Source: Tuctoria greenei | Lineage: Eukaryota > Streptophyta > Magnoliopsida > Poales > Poaceae | Length of the DNA: 64,000 bases | Direction: 5' to 3' | Assembly: GCA_036927565.1 (NCBI GenBank) | Contig: JAYESD010000009.1 | Coordinates: forward strand, 23,651,601-23,715,600 | Shown: positions 8,946 to 19,099 of the stretch, one piece after another | How positions within the stretch are numbered: position 1 is the stretch's first letter | Layout of the letters: each line of letters starts with the position of its first letter | The notes under the pieces: generated by a model | What the model was told of the DNA's origin: nothing | What the model saw: the letters and a program-made list of their open reading frames with translations, nothing else | The model's database searches: none | Position numbers and translations under genes: made by a program

Positions 8946-11851
8946 TCAGTCACTAGCGAATTGTGCGACGACATGTTTCACAATATTCTTGACCTCTGCC
9001 GCTGCCGCCTCCTCGCGCTCTTCAACAGGACCTTCAAAAACTGGCTCGAGTGGAATATCAGGGTACTGGCTCCGGTAGCACACCAGGACATGGGTTGTCA
9101 CCATCTCCGCCACTGCCCTACCCTCGACTTCCAGGCGCTGAGCCAGCTGATGCTCCTGCAGACTGAGCTCCCGGGCGTGGTGCTCCATGGAGCACTCCTG
9201 GGATTGGACATTGAGATCGCGCAGGAGAAGATCCTGATGCTCAGCAGAATGCTGCGCCCGGTCCCGCGACAAATCCCTCTCCCAAAGCTCAAGATATTCA
9301 GGGCGGGACTGTAGCCTGTCCTGATCAGCATCAGCCCGAGCCATCATTGTCTGGGCCGTCACCTCCTTCTTGGCGACTACATCCTCCCTCTTGGCAACGA
9401 CAGCTTCTTGGCGACTCAGGGCCTCTCGACCTTCTTCAAGAGCGCGAAGGCGGGCGTCAGCCACGTCATTGGCTACCTTCACATTGGCAAGAATCTTCTG
9501 GGACATGGCATCTGTGGCCCTCACCAAGCGGTGCCTCACCTCTAGCTCCTTGCTCTCCTTCTGGTACTTCGCCTTCGCCTCGGCGATCCTGGACCCCAGA
9601 AGATCCTCCCAGCCTCGGAGGCGCTCGCCTCACCACGTAGCTTCTCCCACTCCGTGGCAAGAGCCTCCTACGCCTAGTGGAGATTAGATTGCACCTGAAG
9701 GATGCTGGACTGCGTCAAGTCCATGACGTTGGAGAGGCGCTCTAGATGTGCTGAAGTTAGGGAAGGACGTCCGGTAATCATCTCGGGGACCTCTTCCTAT
9801 GGTAGCGGTGAAGGCGAGGCCATCAGTACCGGGGATCTTGCCCCCAGAGACTTTGCATAAGTTGCGGTTACACCTGAATTAGCAATGCCACCATCGCTCA
9901 AGGAGCCGCACGCTGGCTCAAAAGCAGTGGAGGCCAGGCCTTCGGCCCCCGAGCTGACTCTAACATTGCCTTGCAACGATGGCAGTAGGTGCCTCTGCCA
10001 CGACGGCCGGAGGTGCCTCTGGCGCGATGGCTGGAGGTACCTCCTGCACGACAGCTCGAGGTACCTCCAGCACGTCAGCCGGAGATGCACTACTTGTGCC
10101 AGGCACAGACGCCGTAGTAGGGCTCCCCTAGACAAGCTTGCGGGGCTACCCCGCTGGCGCAGCCATAGCCTCCTCAGCCGCCTTTGAAGCGCTCCCGTGC
10201 ACTACCCCCGAAGGTAAGGGTCTCACAATAGCTGACGTAGCCCTGCAAATCAAGAACAAGCCCTGACCAATCAACAAAGGCAAGCAAGATAATAGAGCAA
10301 GCATTGGTAAGAATGCCTTACCGATGTCCCCAGAAGCTCCAGCGAGCCTCCACTTTCGGCGACCCTGAAGCCGCGGGCCATGACGATGGCATAACAGGTG
10401 AGGTCACCAAGCTAGTCCTCCACCGAAATGACCAGCAACACCACCACCTTGTGCTGGTATGCCTCCAACAACTCCGACGGAGCCACTCCTGGAGCCTCCC
10501 GAGCTCCCGATGACATCGGCTCGAGAACTTTTTGCCTGAGGCTCCGTAGGTGTGACACTGCCGGAGCCCCCTGTGGCACCCTGGATCGTGCTGGCGACGG
10601 GGATGCTAGATGATGTGCCGACCGTCGATGCCGGTGGAGCCGCTGTTTGACGGTCCGAGCCTCCCCTCGAAGAACCGCTGACGCCCAATACTGAAGAGGG
10701 GAACGCCAGGGGACGTTGGCTTGGAGCGAAGGCCATCTGCGGCGGCACCCTCGGTGGCGACTGAGGACGTTTCTCCTTCACGACCTCGACCACTTGGGCC
10801 TTCCCCTTGTCTGCTTCAGGGACCGGCGCCTTGCCTTTCCCTCCGACAGTGGGTGCCTCCTCCGCCCTGGAAGCTTTGGAGCCTGAATAAGGTGTGGACT
10901 CCTTCGAAGAGTCGACGATGGCCAAGCCCCAACTCTCATCATCAACCCGCCGCGGCGCGAGACCGATCACGTCCAGGTTGGGCATCTCCTTCAGAACTTT
11001 CATCCGAAGGTCCCGATACATGCAAAGCGGTGGGCAGGCCCGCTGGAAGTAGAAGACGTCGTCCGACAGCAGGTCACCACACGCCTTGGACATTGCATCA
11101 AGCACCTATTTCAGTGTCATCTCTGTGTCGTGACCACGCACCAGCCGAGTTCCATCCTCTAGCCCAAAGTAGAGCCATGCAGGACGGCAACAGTGCTGAA
11201 GGGGGGCCAGGCATCGACGAACGAAGTCTGCCATCACCTTCAACTCCGACAGACCATGATCCACCAGGAATTGGATCCTCTCCATCACTGGGGTGTAGGC
11301 TTGCTCCAACTCTGACCGCTCCTCCCATGTCTCCTTCCTGATCATCGCCCATCCGACGGGCATAACCAGGCAGTCGTGGGCATCGACCTGTACGATCACC
11401 CAGTCCTTCCTCCAATCAGCCCACTTCACTGAAGAGAGTGGTGTGATGTACTTGAAGGGTTGTTGGTCCAATGCTAGAAGCAGTAGCCGCCACGGAAGTT
11501 GGATTTGTTCTTCTTCCAAGTCCGACTCAGCACGAAGAACTGCCGAAACAGCGGTATGCTCGGATACACCCAGACAAATATCTCACAGAAATGTGAGAAC
11601 ACCCCCGCCACCACCAGAGAGTTCGGTGACAGGTGATGAAGCTGAAGCCCAAGGACTTCCAGGAGTGTCACCATGAAAGAAGGAACAGGAGGGACGAACC
11701 TGGAGTATGCATACGCCTAGAAGAAGACGATCTCCTTCTCCCCCAACTCCAATGGCAAGGAGTCGGGACGGATCAGATCCCGTTGCTCCTTGTCCTTCCA
11801 GCCAAAAAGCCGTCTCATGGGAGAGACATTTTCATCCGAGAAGGAGGTATA
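8946..11851 (-). pseudogene. antisense accessory ORF of Tat gypsy (putative gypsy-type transposon protein), degenerate
   Basis: Read from high to low coordinates. Near 11850-11480 there are fragments typical of the putative gypsy-type transposon domain (Transposase_28 type): IRPDSLPLELGEKEIVF, then HLSPNSLVVAGVFSHFCEIF and PSIPLFRQFF. A TAG breaks the frame near 11715, and a frameshift near 11500 joins to KWADWRKDW and RPAWLYFGLEDGTRL. Another in-frame TAG is at 11106-11108. A Ser/Pro/Gly-rich middle follows (to 10404), then a Glu-rich coiled coil (9540-9100) and a conserved C-terminus ending at 8946 (VLVCYRSQYPDIPL, then AEVKNIVKHVVAQF). The same N-terminal domain, coiled coil and tail occur in the copy at 42257-47548. 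The function of this protein is not known; here it is clearly inactive. Confidence 0.7.
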
Positions 11852-12380
11852 GTTGAGTCTATTGGAGCAGGGTTCGAGAACCTCAAGGGTGGGCAAATGC
11901 TCAAGGAGGAATACGAAGGCTCAAATGCATGGGGCATGCGAAAGAAAGGAACCTCCATCGTGCACAAAGGTACCCTTTTTTAAGCACCTTAGTGGCATTT
12001 GGGCGCATCATGCAAATTTGAACGAGATCCAAATCAATGGCTCGTACTTAGGCATCCATGACAAACAGGCCCAAGTCCCCCGTAGGGAAAACCAGCCCGG
12101 GCAGTTCTCCGCCTAAGAAGGCAACCCGACGGTTCCCATAAATACGGAAGTGAAAGCAACAGAAGTGCAGCAGGCGCCTTGGGAACCATCGCGATAATGT
12201 TGCAGCAAGCAAAGATCCCGTCGCCACGACCCCTCAACCAGAGAGGGACACGTGGTCACAACAGTAGAGGAGCACACAATTCAACTGATCAAGACAAAAT
12301 TAAAAGGCCGCGCGGGAAAGTAGGATAGGGGCTCCACTCTCAGGCTCGTCGCCTCCCCCCAAGGTGGACCCAGGGGCCAC
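11852..12380. other. spacer between antisense ORF start and LTR
   Basis: No domain seen. It ends with GGACCCAGGGGCCAC at 12367-12380, which fits the PPT position before the LTR. Confidence 0.5.
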
Positions 12381-12462
12381 TATCGGTACCCGGCTGTCGG
12401 TACCCTACAAATGGGGTACCTTCGCACACAGGATGAAGATAGCGAGGCGCGTCTGGAGGCAC

Positions 12463-12776
12463 CACGTGTTCTATAGGTGCCAAGGCCTTTGCCTCCCTCA
12501 AAGATCAAGCTGCAGCGCTGCCACGTAAGCCTTGAAGATGGACTTCGCCCCTTCGGTGTGACGGGCCCCCAAGATGCCACATGCAGGGACGGGACCTCAC
12601 CCATCCTTTTGGGAGCGCCCCCGGAACAGCCACGTGGCACAAAGCGCAAGGACCAGCACCCCCCAAGGGAAAAAGCACGAAGCTGCCACGTTCCCTGGGG
12701 AGCCCCGGAGCAACCACGTGTCACAAAGGATCAGGCTAGACTTCCCGCCAAGGAGCTACCCCGACGCTGCCACGTG
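12463..12776. promoter_or_regulatory. G-box-like CACGTG cluster in Tat LTR
   Basis: Perfect CACGTG occurs at 12463, 12631, 12715 and 12771, with near matches (CACGTA near 12522, CACGTT near 12687). Each is in a repeated context CTGCCACGTG or AACCACGTG. CACGTG is the core of G-box/ABA response elements; regulation is inference. Confidence 0.55.
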
Positions 12777-13226
12777 TCCTGCAGCTCGCCCCAGACGGTA
12801 AGGTGCGGGAGTTAAAAGGTGGAGCGCTCCGCTCCGGTCAAGCATTGAAGACCCGCAACCATCCCTGGTGCACGAAGTGGGGCACGCCAACGGTCAGAGA
12901 CTACTATGACCAATCGCATCATAGTGAAGGCACTGCAGGCCAATCCCACTCAGCCAAGTGGGTAGCTTGCGGCAACAAGACAAGCTGACGGGACACCTTC
13001 TGCCACCGTCAGCAACGCCGCGTGGGTTACTGACAAGGGAGGCGGCAAGACGGCGAGTCTCCACTGCCACCCTCAGAGGAAGCTTATGCGAGAAGCCATA
13101 GATCTTTAGGATAAGATCGCCCCGGGACCACCTGTTGGGCCTCGGGACCCCACTTGTAAGGCATCCAGTCTTGGTTATAAAAGGCCCGGACCACCATCGC
13201 TACAAGGACCAGACTCAGAATCCCTG

Positions 13227-13228
<2 letters not shown>

Positions 13229-13275
<47 letters not shown>
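13229..13275. repeat. (AC)n microsatellite
   Basis: An uninterrupted AC run of 47 bases lies inside the LTR, downstream of the TATA box. Confidence 0.97.
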
Positions 13276-13279
<4 letters not shown>

Positions 13280-13470
13280 CACTCAGAAAACAATACAATC
13301 CACCGTGGAGTAGGGTGTTACGCTCCTTGCGGCCCAAACCACGTAAAATCCACTGTCTCATACTCTTCCGCTACAACACAAGTTTGAGGCCTAAGCCCCG
13401 CCAAACAAGAACCTCCACGGGCTGCTCCTTAGCAGATCCAGGGGAAGTGTCGCATTAACACTTCGACATT

Positions 13471-13488
13471 TGGCGCGCCAGGTAGGGG
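13471..13488 (+). other. primer-binding site of Tat gypsy
   Basis: TGGCGCGCCAGGTAGGGG starts two bases after the LTR end. This sequence type is the usual primer site of grass Tat elements. The minus-strand element has the matching site at 54601-54619. Confidence 0.85.
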
Positions 13489-14241
13489 CTTCTTCCCTAA
13501 AAAATGTGGTAGCACCTTCACTACAATGGTGTTCATCAAGCCTGCAAGCTGCAGCGAGATCAAGCCGCAAAAGGTCGACCATCGTGTTGACAAATCGGGG
13601 AGAAGGAGATCCAAAGGCCAGAACGTGCTGTGGAAATGGTACACCAGGCTGTGAACTTCGATCTGAACAGCGACCACGAGCATTGCAAAGCGCTCCACGT
13701 CATCTGTGGAGGATTTTGGGAACCCGCACCAAGGAATGCAGTCAAGACCCTGTGCGGGGCAATGGCTTCGACAGCCTCTACGCATGTGCCGGCAATGCAT
13801 CACAAATGGATGGAGACGCCGATCAGCTTCGACGCCTCTGACTGCCCCGAGAACATGGCGGGAGCCGGCAGCTACCCCTCTGCGTCGCCCCACCATCGCT
13901 AATGTAAAGTTTTACCATGTTCTCGTAGATGGTGGAGCCGACATCAACCTCATCAACCGTGCGGCCTTCAACAAGCTAAAGATCCCCGTGTCTGAGCTCG
14001 CCCCGTCAAGATCATTATCGAGGGTAGGACAGGAGAGTTTTACCCCCTACGGTTGCACCCACTTCCAAATGACCTTAGGGACACCCGGGAACTTCACGAC
14101 GGAGAATATCCTATTCGACGTCGCGGAGGTTGGCCTCCCCTACCATGCAATTATTGGCAGGCCAACCCTGTATCGGTTTATGGCTGTAGCCCATTACGGC
14201 TACCTCGTCCTCAAGATGTCGACATCCTCCGGCATCCTCAG
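13489..14241 (+). pseudogene. Tat gypsy gag remnant and aspartic protease, truncated
   Basis: After the primer site only scraps of gag remain, so most of gag is deleted. The protease begins with KWMETPISFDASDCPENM (frame of base 13630). A frameshift near 13875-13885 follows, and the frame of 13706 continues with FYHVLVDGGADINLINRAAF, the LPYHAIIGRPTLYRF block and HYGYLVLKMSTSSG. The active-site motif is DGG, as in the copy at 52210-52947 (VMVDGGSGLNLI) and common in Tat elements. The sequence is cut at 14242 by the CACTA end, so reverse transcriptase and integrase are absent. Confidence 0.8.
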
Positions 14242-14261
14242 CACTACAAGGATTCCGGTTT

Positions 14262-15600
14262 ATTGCAACAAAAAAATTCGTCGCAATAGGTCGTTTTTCA
14301 TCGCAACAGGTCACTGTTGCAACGACAAAGAGCTTGGCGATAGTTTTTACGAATCATCATAATAATTCCTGTGGCTATAGGTTATTGCGATGCCTTGACA
14401 TTCGTGACAAATAGTATGGTACTGCAACCACTTCACATCGGTGGAAAATAGTACGCTATTGCAATAGTACGGTATTGTAACGAGTTCACGATCGTGGCAA
14501 ATAGTACGGTATTGCAATGATTTCATATTCATGGCAAATAGTATGCTATTACAACGATTTGGCGTATTGCGACGATTTAACGTATTGCAACGAATAGCAT
14601 GGTACTGCAACAACTTCACATTCACGGTAATTGTATGTGATTGCAATGATTTTACAGCCGTGGCAATAGTACGATATTGCAACGATTTCACATTAATGGC
14701 AAAGAGTGTGTTACTGCAACAATTTAGCATATTGCAATGATTTAACGTATTGCCACGAATAGCATGATATTGCAACGATTTCACATTCGTTGTAATAGTA
14801 TGTGATTGCTATGATTTCACATTCGTGGCAAATAGTGCAGTATTACAACGATTTCACCGCCGTGGCAAAAAGTATGGTACTGCAACGATTTATGATATTG
14901 CTACAATTTATGGTATTGCAACGAATATTATGGTATTGCAATGATTTCACATTCGTGGCCAATAGTATGGTACTGCAACGATATCATAGCCGTGGCAAAT
15001 AGTGCGATACTGCGATAGTTTAATGTTCTTAGCAAATAGTATGTTATTGCGACGGTGCACAAACGTGGCAAATAGTAGTGTATTGTAACAATTTCAGATC
15101 CGTGGGAAATAGTATGGTACTGCAACGATTTCACATCCGTGGCGAATAGTTGTGTATTGCAACAATTTCTTATCTGTGGCAACAGGTTTGTAATGCAACG
15201 TTTCCCTATATGTGGCAATAGGTTTCTAATGCAACGTTTCCTGATCTGTAGCAATAGGTTCGTAATGCATAATTTTCTGATATGTGGCAGTACGGTTGTA
15301 ATGCAACGTTTAATGGTTTGTGGTGATAGAGGTGTAATGCAATGTTTTCTCATCTGTGGCAATAGTGTTGTAATGCAATGTTTTCTACCTGGCGGCAATA
15401 GCAGTCTAGTGCAACATTTTTTGAGTCGTGGACAAATGTTTATACTGCAACATTTTGTAATTTGTGGCAATAGCTTCCTATTGCAACAATTTATCATTCA
15501 TGCCAAGAAATTCATAATGCCACGTTATATAATTAGCGGCAGTAGAATCCTAATGCACCAGGTTTGAAAATTAGTGGCAACAAAATCACAAGTTTAAAAA
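14262..15600. repeat. CACTA subterminal repeat array
   Basis: About 35 diverged copies of a roughly 37-bp unit (TTGCAACGATTTCACATTCG then TGGCAAATAGTATGGTA). From about 15170 the unit changes to a variant with TGTGGCAATAGGTTTGTAATG and CAACGTTT. Such arrays bind the transposon's own DNA-binding protein in studied CACTA elements. Open frames in the array on either strand are repeat artefacts. Confidence 0.85.
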
Positions 15601-15641
15601 TAAACATCCATCAATTGATATTGCAACACGCATAACAACAC

Positions 15642-17200
15642 TTAAATATTAGGGTTGCGATGTGTTTGGATGTAAGTTTGCATAAGATGACCGGGTCTAA
15701 TTGTTGCAGCAGGTGGCTTTTGGCGGTTCCTTGGTTGGACCTTTTGTGGAGTGGTCTCCATCATCATTTTGTGCATTTCAGCCATTGAGACGCGCATGCC
15801 CTGCATTTCCTTAGCTGTCTGTTCATGATCAGCTGCTATCTGACCATCTAAGTTCTGGACTTGTACGTTTAACTCTTCATTCTTATGGTTTATGCAGTCT
15901 ATCTGGGTGTTTAAGTTATCATTTCTTCCTTCCAACTCCTGCACTATTATTGAGGCCTGCATTTCTATCTTCTAAGTTTCGAACTTGGTCGTTGAATTGT
16001 TCAGACATCTGGATATACACATATGTTCACATTCAGGACCAGCTGGGTTAGCCATATAACCACGGCCCCGAACCTGTGATCCTGCACAACCGATTGAGGA
16101 TCTATAACAACGATGGAAGATGTGGTTTCTCTCCTCATTTGGAATTGGGCCTCCCTACTCAGCTTCCATGTCGTACACTTGGGAACGTGCCAGGATCTAT
16201 ATACAAAATGAAAATTCACAGGTAAATTGCAAATATTTATTTAATTGGGAATTGATTGAAGTGTTACTCAAATGTACAACTTCTGCCAGCTTGTTTGCCC
16301 AGTCATCGTTCTCCAACAAATGGCTTGCTTCTCACAGTTGTATGTCATCTGGTTCTTCTCCGGTCTCTGGGTCTCGCTACATAAAATACAAGTAAAATTC
16401 AACATGTCGATATACATATTGTTTGCAGCGCAAAGTAACAACGTGATTTATTTTTCATACCTTCTCGTAACTAAGTTGGGTGTAGGATTTGGAGCCAAGC
16501 AAGTGGCTCGCCTTTTGTCTTCTTCGATTTTGAGAATTGGTCCTACTTATTGACTGCAATAATTTTAAGAATTAATTCCACAAATGAATGTAAATCAAAT
16601 AGTTTTTGTATGATGCGAAGCTATTAAAAAGTTAGTTGACCTTGAATCACTCAGACCCAAAATATTCTATTAGGTGCAACCACTCGAGCGCCGTTACGTC
16701 AGCAAGCTTGTTTCATATACGTTCTTCATCGGTAGAATAACTCTTATAGGTGGCATGCAAAGTCGAGCGCCTGCCCTTGTAGCGCTCACCAGCAATTTTC
16801 AGAATTTTTCTTGTGCTCTCCGGTGTGTCCTCACTATCCCTGGAATCCTGTACATTGTATAACAAGTTGCTGTAAACGTACAAGATGGAGATTGCAAGAA
16901 AAAAATACTTGTGTGGGGGTGTGACAACACTAACCAGAATGTCTTGTACTATATATCTCCTGTTACTATGGCCAACCTTTGCCCACTTCCTTGCACCACT
17001 GAGGGATGCATGTCTTTTTGTAAACATAACCACATCATTAACAAAGTTCCGCTGGTTAATACCTACCACAACACCCAACCTAGTGGAGAACTGAATTGGT
17101 AGCTTCACATGCTCCGTTCTACTAACTTGGGATGCATAGCGTATTCTGGTAACCTTAAGTCCTCTAGCCACACTTCTTCCAAACTTCTTTCCTTCCGTTA
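15642..17200 (-). pseudogene. CACTA ORF1 (plant transposase, Ptta/En/Spm Transposase_24 type), exon-intron structure, one nonsense mutation
   Basis: Exons with good splice signals can be read on the minus strand: exon from above 17100 down to 16935 (LPIQFSTRLGVVVGINQRNF, then RKWAKVGHSNRRYIVQDIL); exon 16721-16847 (ERYKGRRSTLHATYKSYS); exon 16461-16553 (SQNRRRQKASHLLGSKSYTQ); exon 16278-16376 (RDPETGEEPDDIQL, then TGA in frame); and a last part from about 16198 to 15642 with RGRGYMANP and a heptad-like coiled coil. Introns start GT and end AG. This order matches the non-catalytic CACTA protein (Transposase_24). A second in-frame stop, in EAEX near 16160, also breaks it. It is the DNA-binding partner of TNP2, which is not found in this element. 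Confidence 0.75.
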
Positions 17201-17371
17201 CATTGATTCAAACAATAAACAATTAAAGCAAATTACCGTCTCACCAAGTTTAGTATCATGTACAAATAGTGTGAAAAGAAGAAAAGTCTGTTGTTCGTAC
17301 CATCTTCAGGACGAGTGTAGCAAATACGAGCGTGGGAGGACTGCGTCCCAGCAGCATTTTGTTCTGTATTA

Positions 17372-17472
17372 CTCCCTCCTGGTTTTAATTAATTTGTCGT
17401 ATCAGACCAACAAATGAATTAAAAATGAACTAGTTAGGACTGTCTGAATGACAACTATTTTGATAGGAGGAG
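17372..17472. mobile_element. Stowaway-type MITE (Tc1/mariner), 101 bp
   Basis: Ends CTCCCTCCTGG and TAGGAGGAG are imperfect inverted repeats, flanked on both sides by TA (17370-17371 and 17473-17474). CTCCCTCC ends with TA duplication are the signature of grass Stowaway MITEs. It has no coding capacity. Confidence 0.85.
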
Positions 17473-17474
17473 TA

Positions 17475-19099
17475 CATTGTTGACTTCTTCGTTGCTGTTC
17501 ATACCCTAAAATGAGCCATCAGGTACACATGTCAGTGGCGGTACGCACTCGTAGTACTGCAAAGGATTTTCAGTCCAGCAGCGAAGCAGGCAAGACTGTG
17601 AGGGGCGGGCATGCAGCTGGCAATACTAGACTAGACAAAGATAGGTTTCGCCGGTCCGGTCTGACTCACATCAGCCGGAGCACGTCTTGAAGAGAATTAT
17701 TAGTTGCAGGGCAAGTAATGAACGCCAATGGTAGTAGGTGGCGAATGCAAGACAGATAAGACATGCAGCTTGCAGGATTGAAATCCTCCGCAGTACTTCA
17801 CCTGCATTAGCTACCACTGACATGTGGGCCCATGAGACATCGGGTCCACTTGTCAGTGGCGGCTACTGCAGGTGCAGTACTGCATAGTCCTAGCTTGTGA
17901 CACTCAACAAAGCGAGGGTTCGGTCTCGCCGAAACTCTCCAGGAGGATTGGTGGCAGGGCGAGTAATGGCCAGGGATTTGCGGGCGGCGGGGTCATCATG
18001 GCACGCGAAGGATGGGACGTGGTGATGGGCGTGGGAAACGAGTTGGGGAGGACACTAAAGTGACCAGCAGCAGGGCGCGGGCGGTGAGAGAGCATAGCGT
18101 GGAGGCATCGAAAAATCACGCCATCACCCAGGCTAATGAACTATTAACTATAAAGACTACTAAGAATGTAGAATCACAAGGCATGCTAAAACAATTAGTA
18201 GAGCCTAAGAAAGAATGGAAATGACCATGATACACCCAGCATCAATACATCTAAAGGAAAGAATGTAGTCTCTCAAAATGCTCCAAATTCCATGCCAAAG
18301 GAGCAAAAAACTAACACGCTCTGCCAAAACAAATGTCACAGTAGAGAGGCAGGTAGTAATGTGATGTGATATGGGTAGTTGGAAGCTAATGATAGAGTTG
18401 GAGTGAGACATTTTTTTAAGCTCCAAAAGTAAAGTTACGCTGGGGTGGAAGGAGTATTTCAGGTTTGTATATCTATACCTGCTGTTGGTTCATGCATCGT
18501 ATTACCAGGGAGTGTAGAACCTCGGGGTTCCTGAACATCATGTGCTGCAATATTCTCTGCATACCATGCAAAGGATTTAATGTTTTCTAATTTTTTTAAT
18601 TTTGATAGTAAACACATTTATAGTTATACCAGGTGCTTGTTGGCCACCATGAATGCTCATAGACGACATCACAGTTTGATTTCTTGTTCCTAATGTAAAG
18701 AGCATTGTAAGTAGTCATGCCAAACAACAGTGATAACGTCAGATTACATGACCGACGTATATTTTGGATTGGACGTTGTGGTTTCTATAAACTGCAGTGC
18801 TCGATACGAAGAGAGGAATTAGAAATGAAGGAATAGAAAAAAAATGTACGATCTGAGAAAGCCACAAGAAAGGAAAAATTGTAAAAACCGTGGAACTGAA
18901 AAACTTAGGAATACAAATTTTGTAAAACAGGGATGAGAGTACAAAATTTGGAGTGGTTGATTAGATAACCCGTGCGTCATTTACTTCTAAATCTAAAAAT
19001 TACATACTGTTTACGGCTGTTATATACCAATTTCATCCGTCAATTTAACTCAATTATTTGAAGGATTTGTCATTTCTTGAACACATCACCTTTCTATCT
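17475..19099. other. no gene recognised; contains one imperfect hairpin
   Basis: No domain or terminal repeat is clear. At 17812-17864 a hairpin is formed by CCACTGACATGTGGGCCC and GGGTCCACTTGTCAGTGG. Sequence near 18880-18960 resembles that near 21110-21200 (AAAAATTGTAAAAACCGTGG, then CTTAGGAATACAA), so the two may be parts of one unclassified repeat family. Confidence 0.4.

Larger units (their letters stand above)
8601..13468 (+). mobile_element. 3' part of a Tat-lineage Ty3/gypsy element
   Basis: An accessory ORF on the minus strand is followed by a PPT-like AGGGGCCAC and an LTR at 12381-13468. This is the usual 3' layout of grass Tat elements, where the extra ORF lies antisense between pol and the 3' LTR. 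The pol part is missing on the left, where the minisatellite and the copia element lie. The same layout is complete in the element at 40874-55474. Confidence 0.75.
12381..13468 (+). repeat. Tat gypsy LTR, shared between two element remnants
   Basis: The repeat begins at TATCGGTACC right after the PPT-like GGGGCCAC, or at TGTCGGTACC at 12395, and ends TTCGACA before TTTGGCGCGCC. TATA box TATAAAA at 13176-13182. It contains six CACGT-core sites in 12463-12776 and a CA microsatellite at 13229-13275. On its left is a 3' element end and on its right a primer-binding site, so one LTR serves both. Confidence 0.75.
14242..17371. mobile_element. CACTA (En/Spm) DNA transposon, one end with ORF1; other end not found
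   Basis: The terminus CACTACAAGG at 14242 interrupts the gypsy protease exactly. Next comes about 1.3 kb of subterminal repeats (consensus near TTGCAACGATTTCACATTCG with TGGCAAATAGTATGGTA), then a minus-strand intron-containing transposase ORF. I could not find the opposite terminus (CCTTGTAGTG) or the other half of the protease downstream, so the right end is lost or outside recognition; the right boundary given is approximate. Confidence 0.75.

Noticed and set aside
13084..13293. Frame with a long Cys-Val repeat
   Set aside because: Translation of the AC microsatellite.
14347..15567. Open frames of up to 189 codons on both strands
   Set aside because: CACTA subterminal repeats; low-complexity peptides rich in C, N and Q with no domain.
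14262..15600. CRISPR-like array
   Set aside because: Units are diverged, without unique spacers, in eukaryotic sequence next to a CACTA terminus.
18205..18440. Possible second Stowaway MITE ending GGAAGGAGTA
   Set aside because: No matching left end with inverted repeat or TA duplication could be found.
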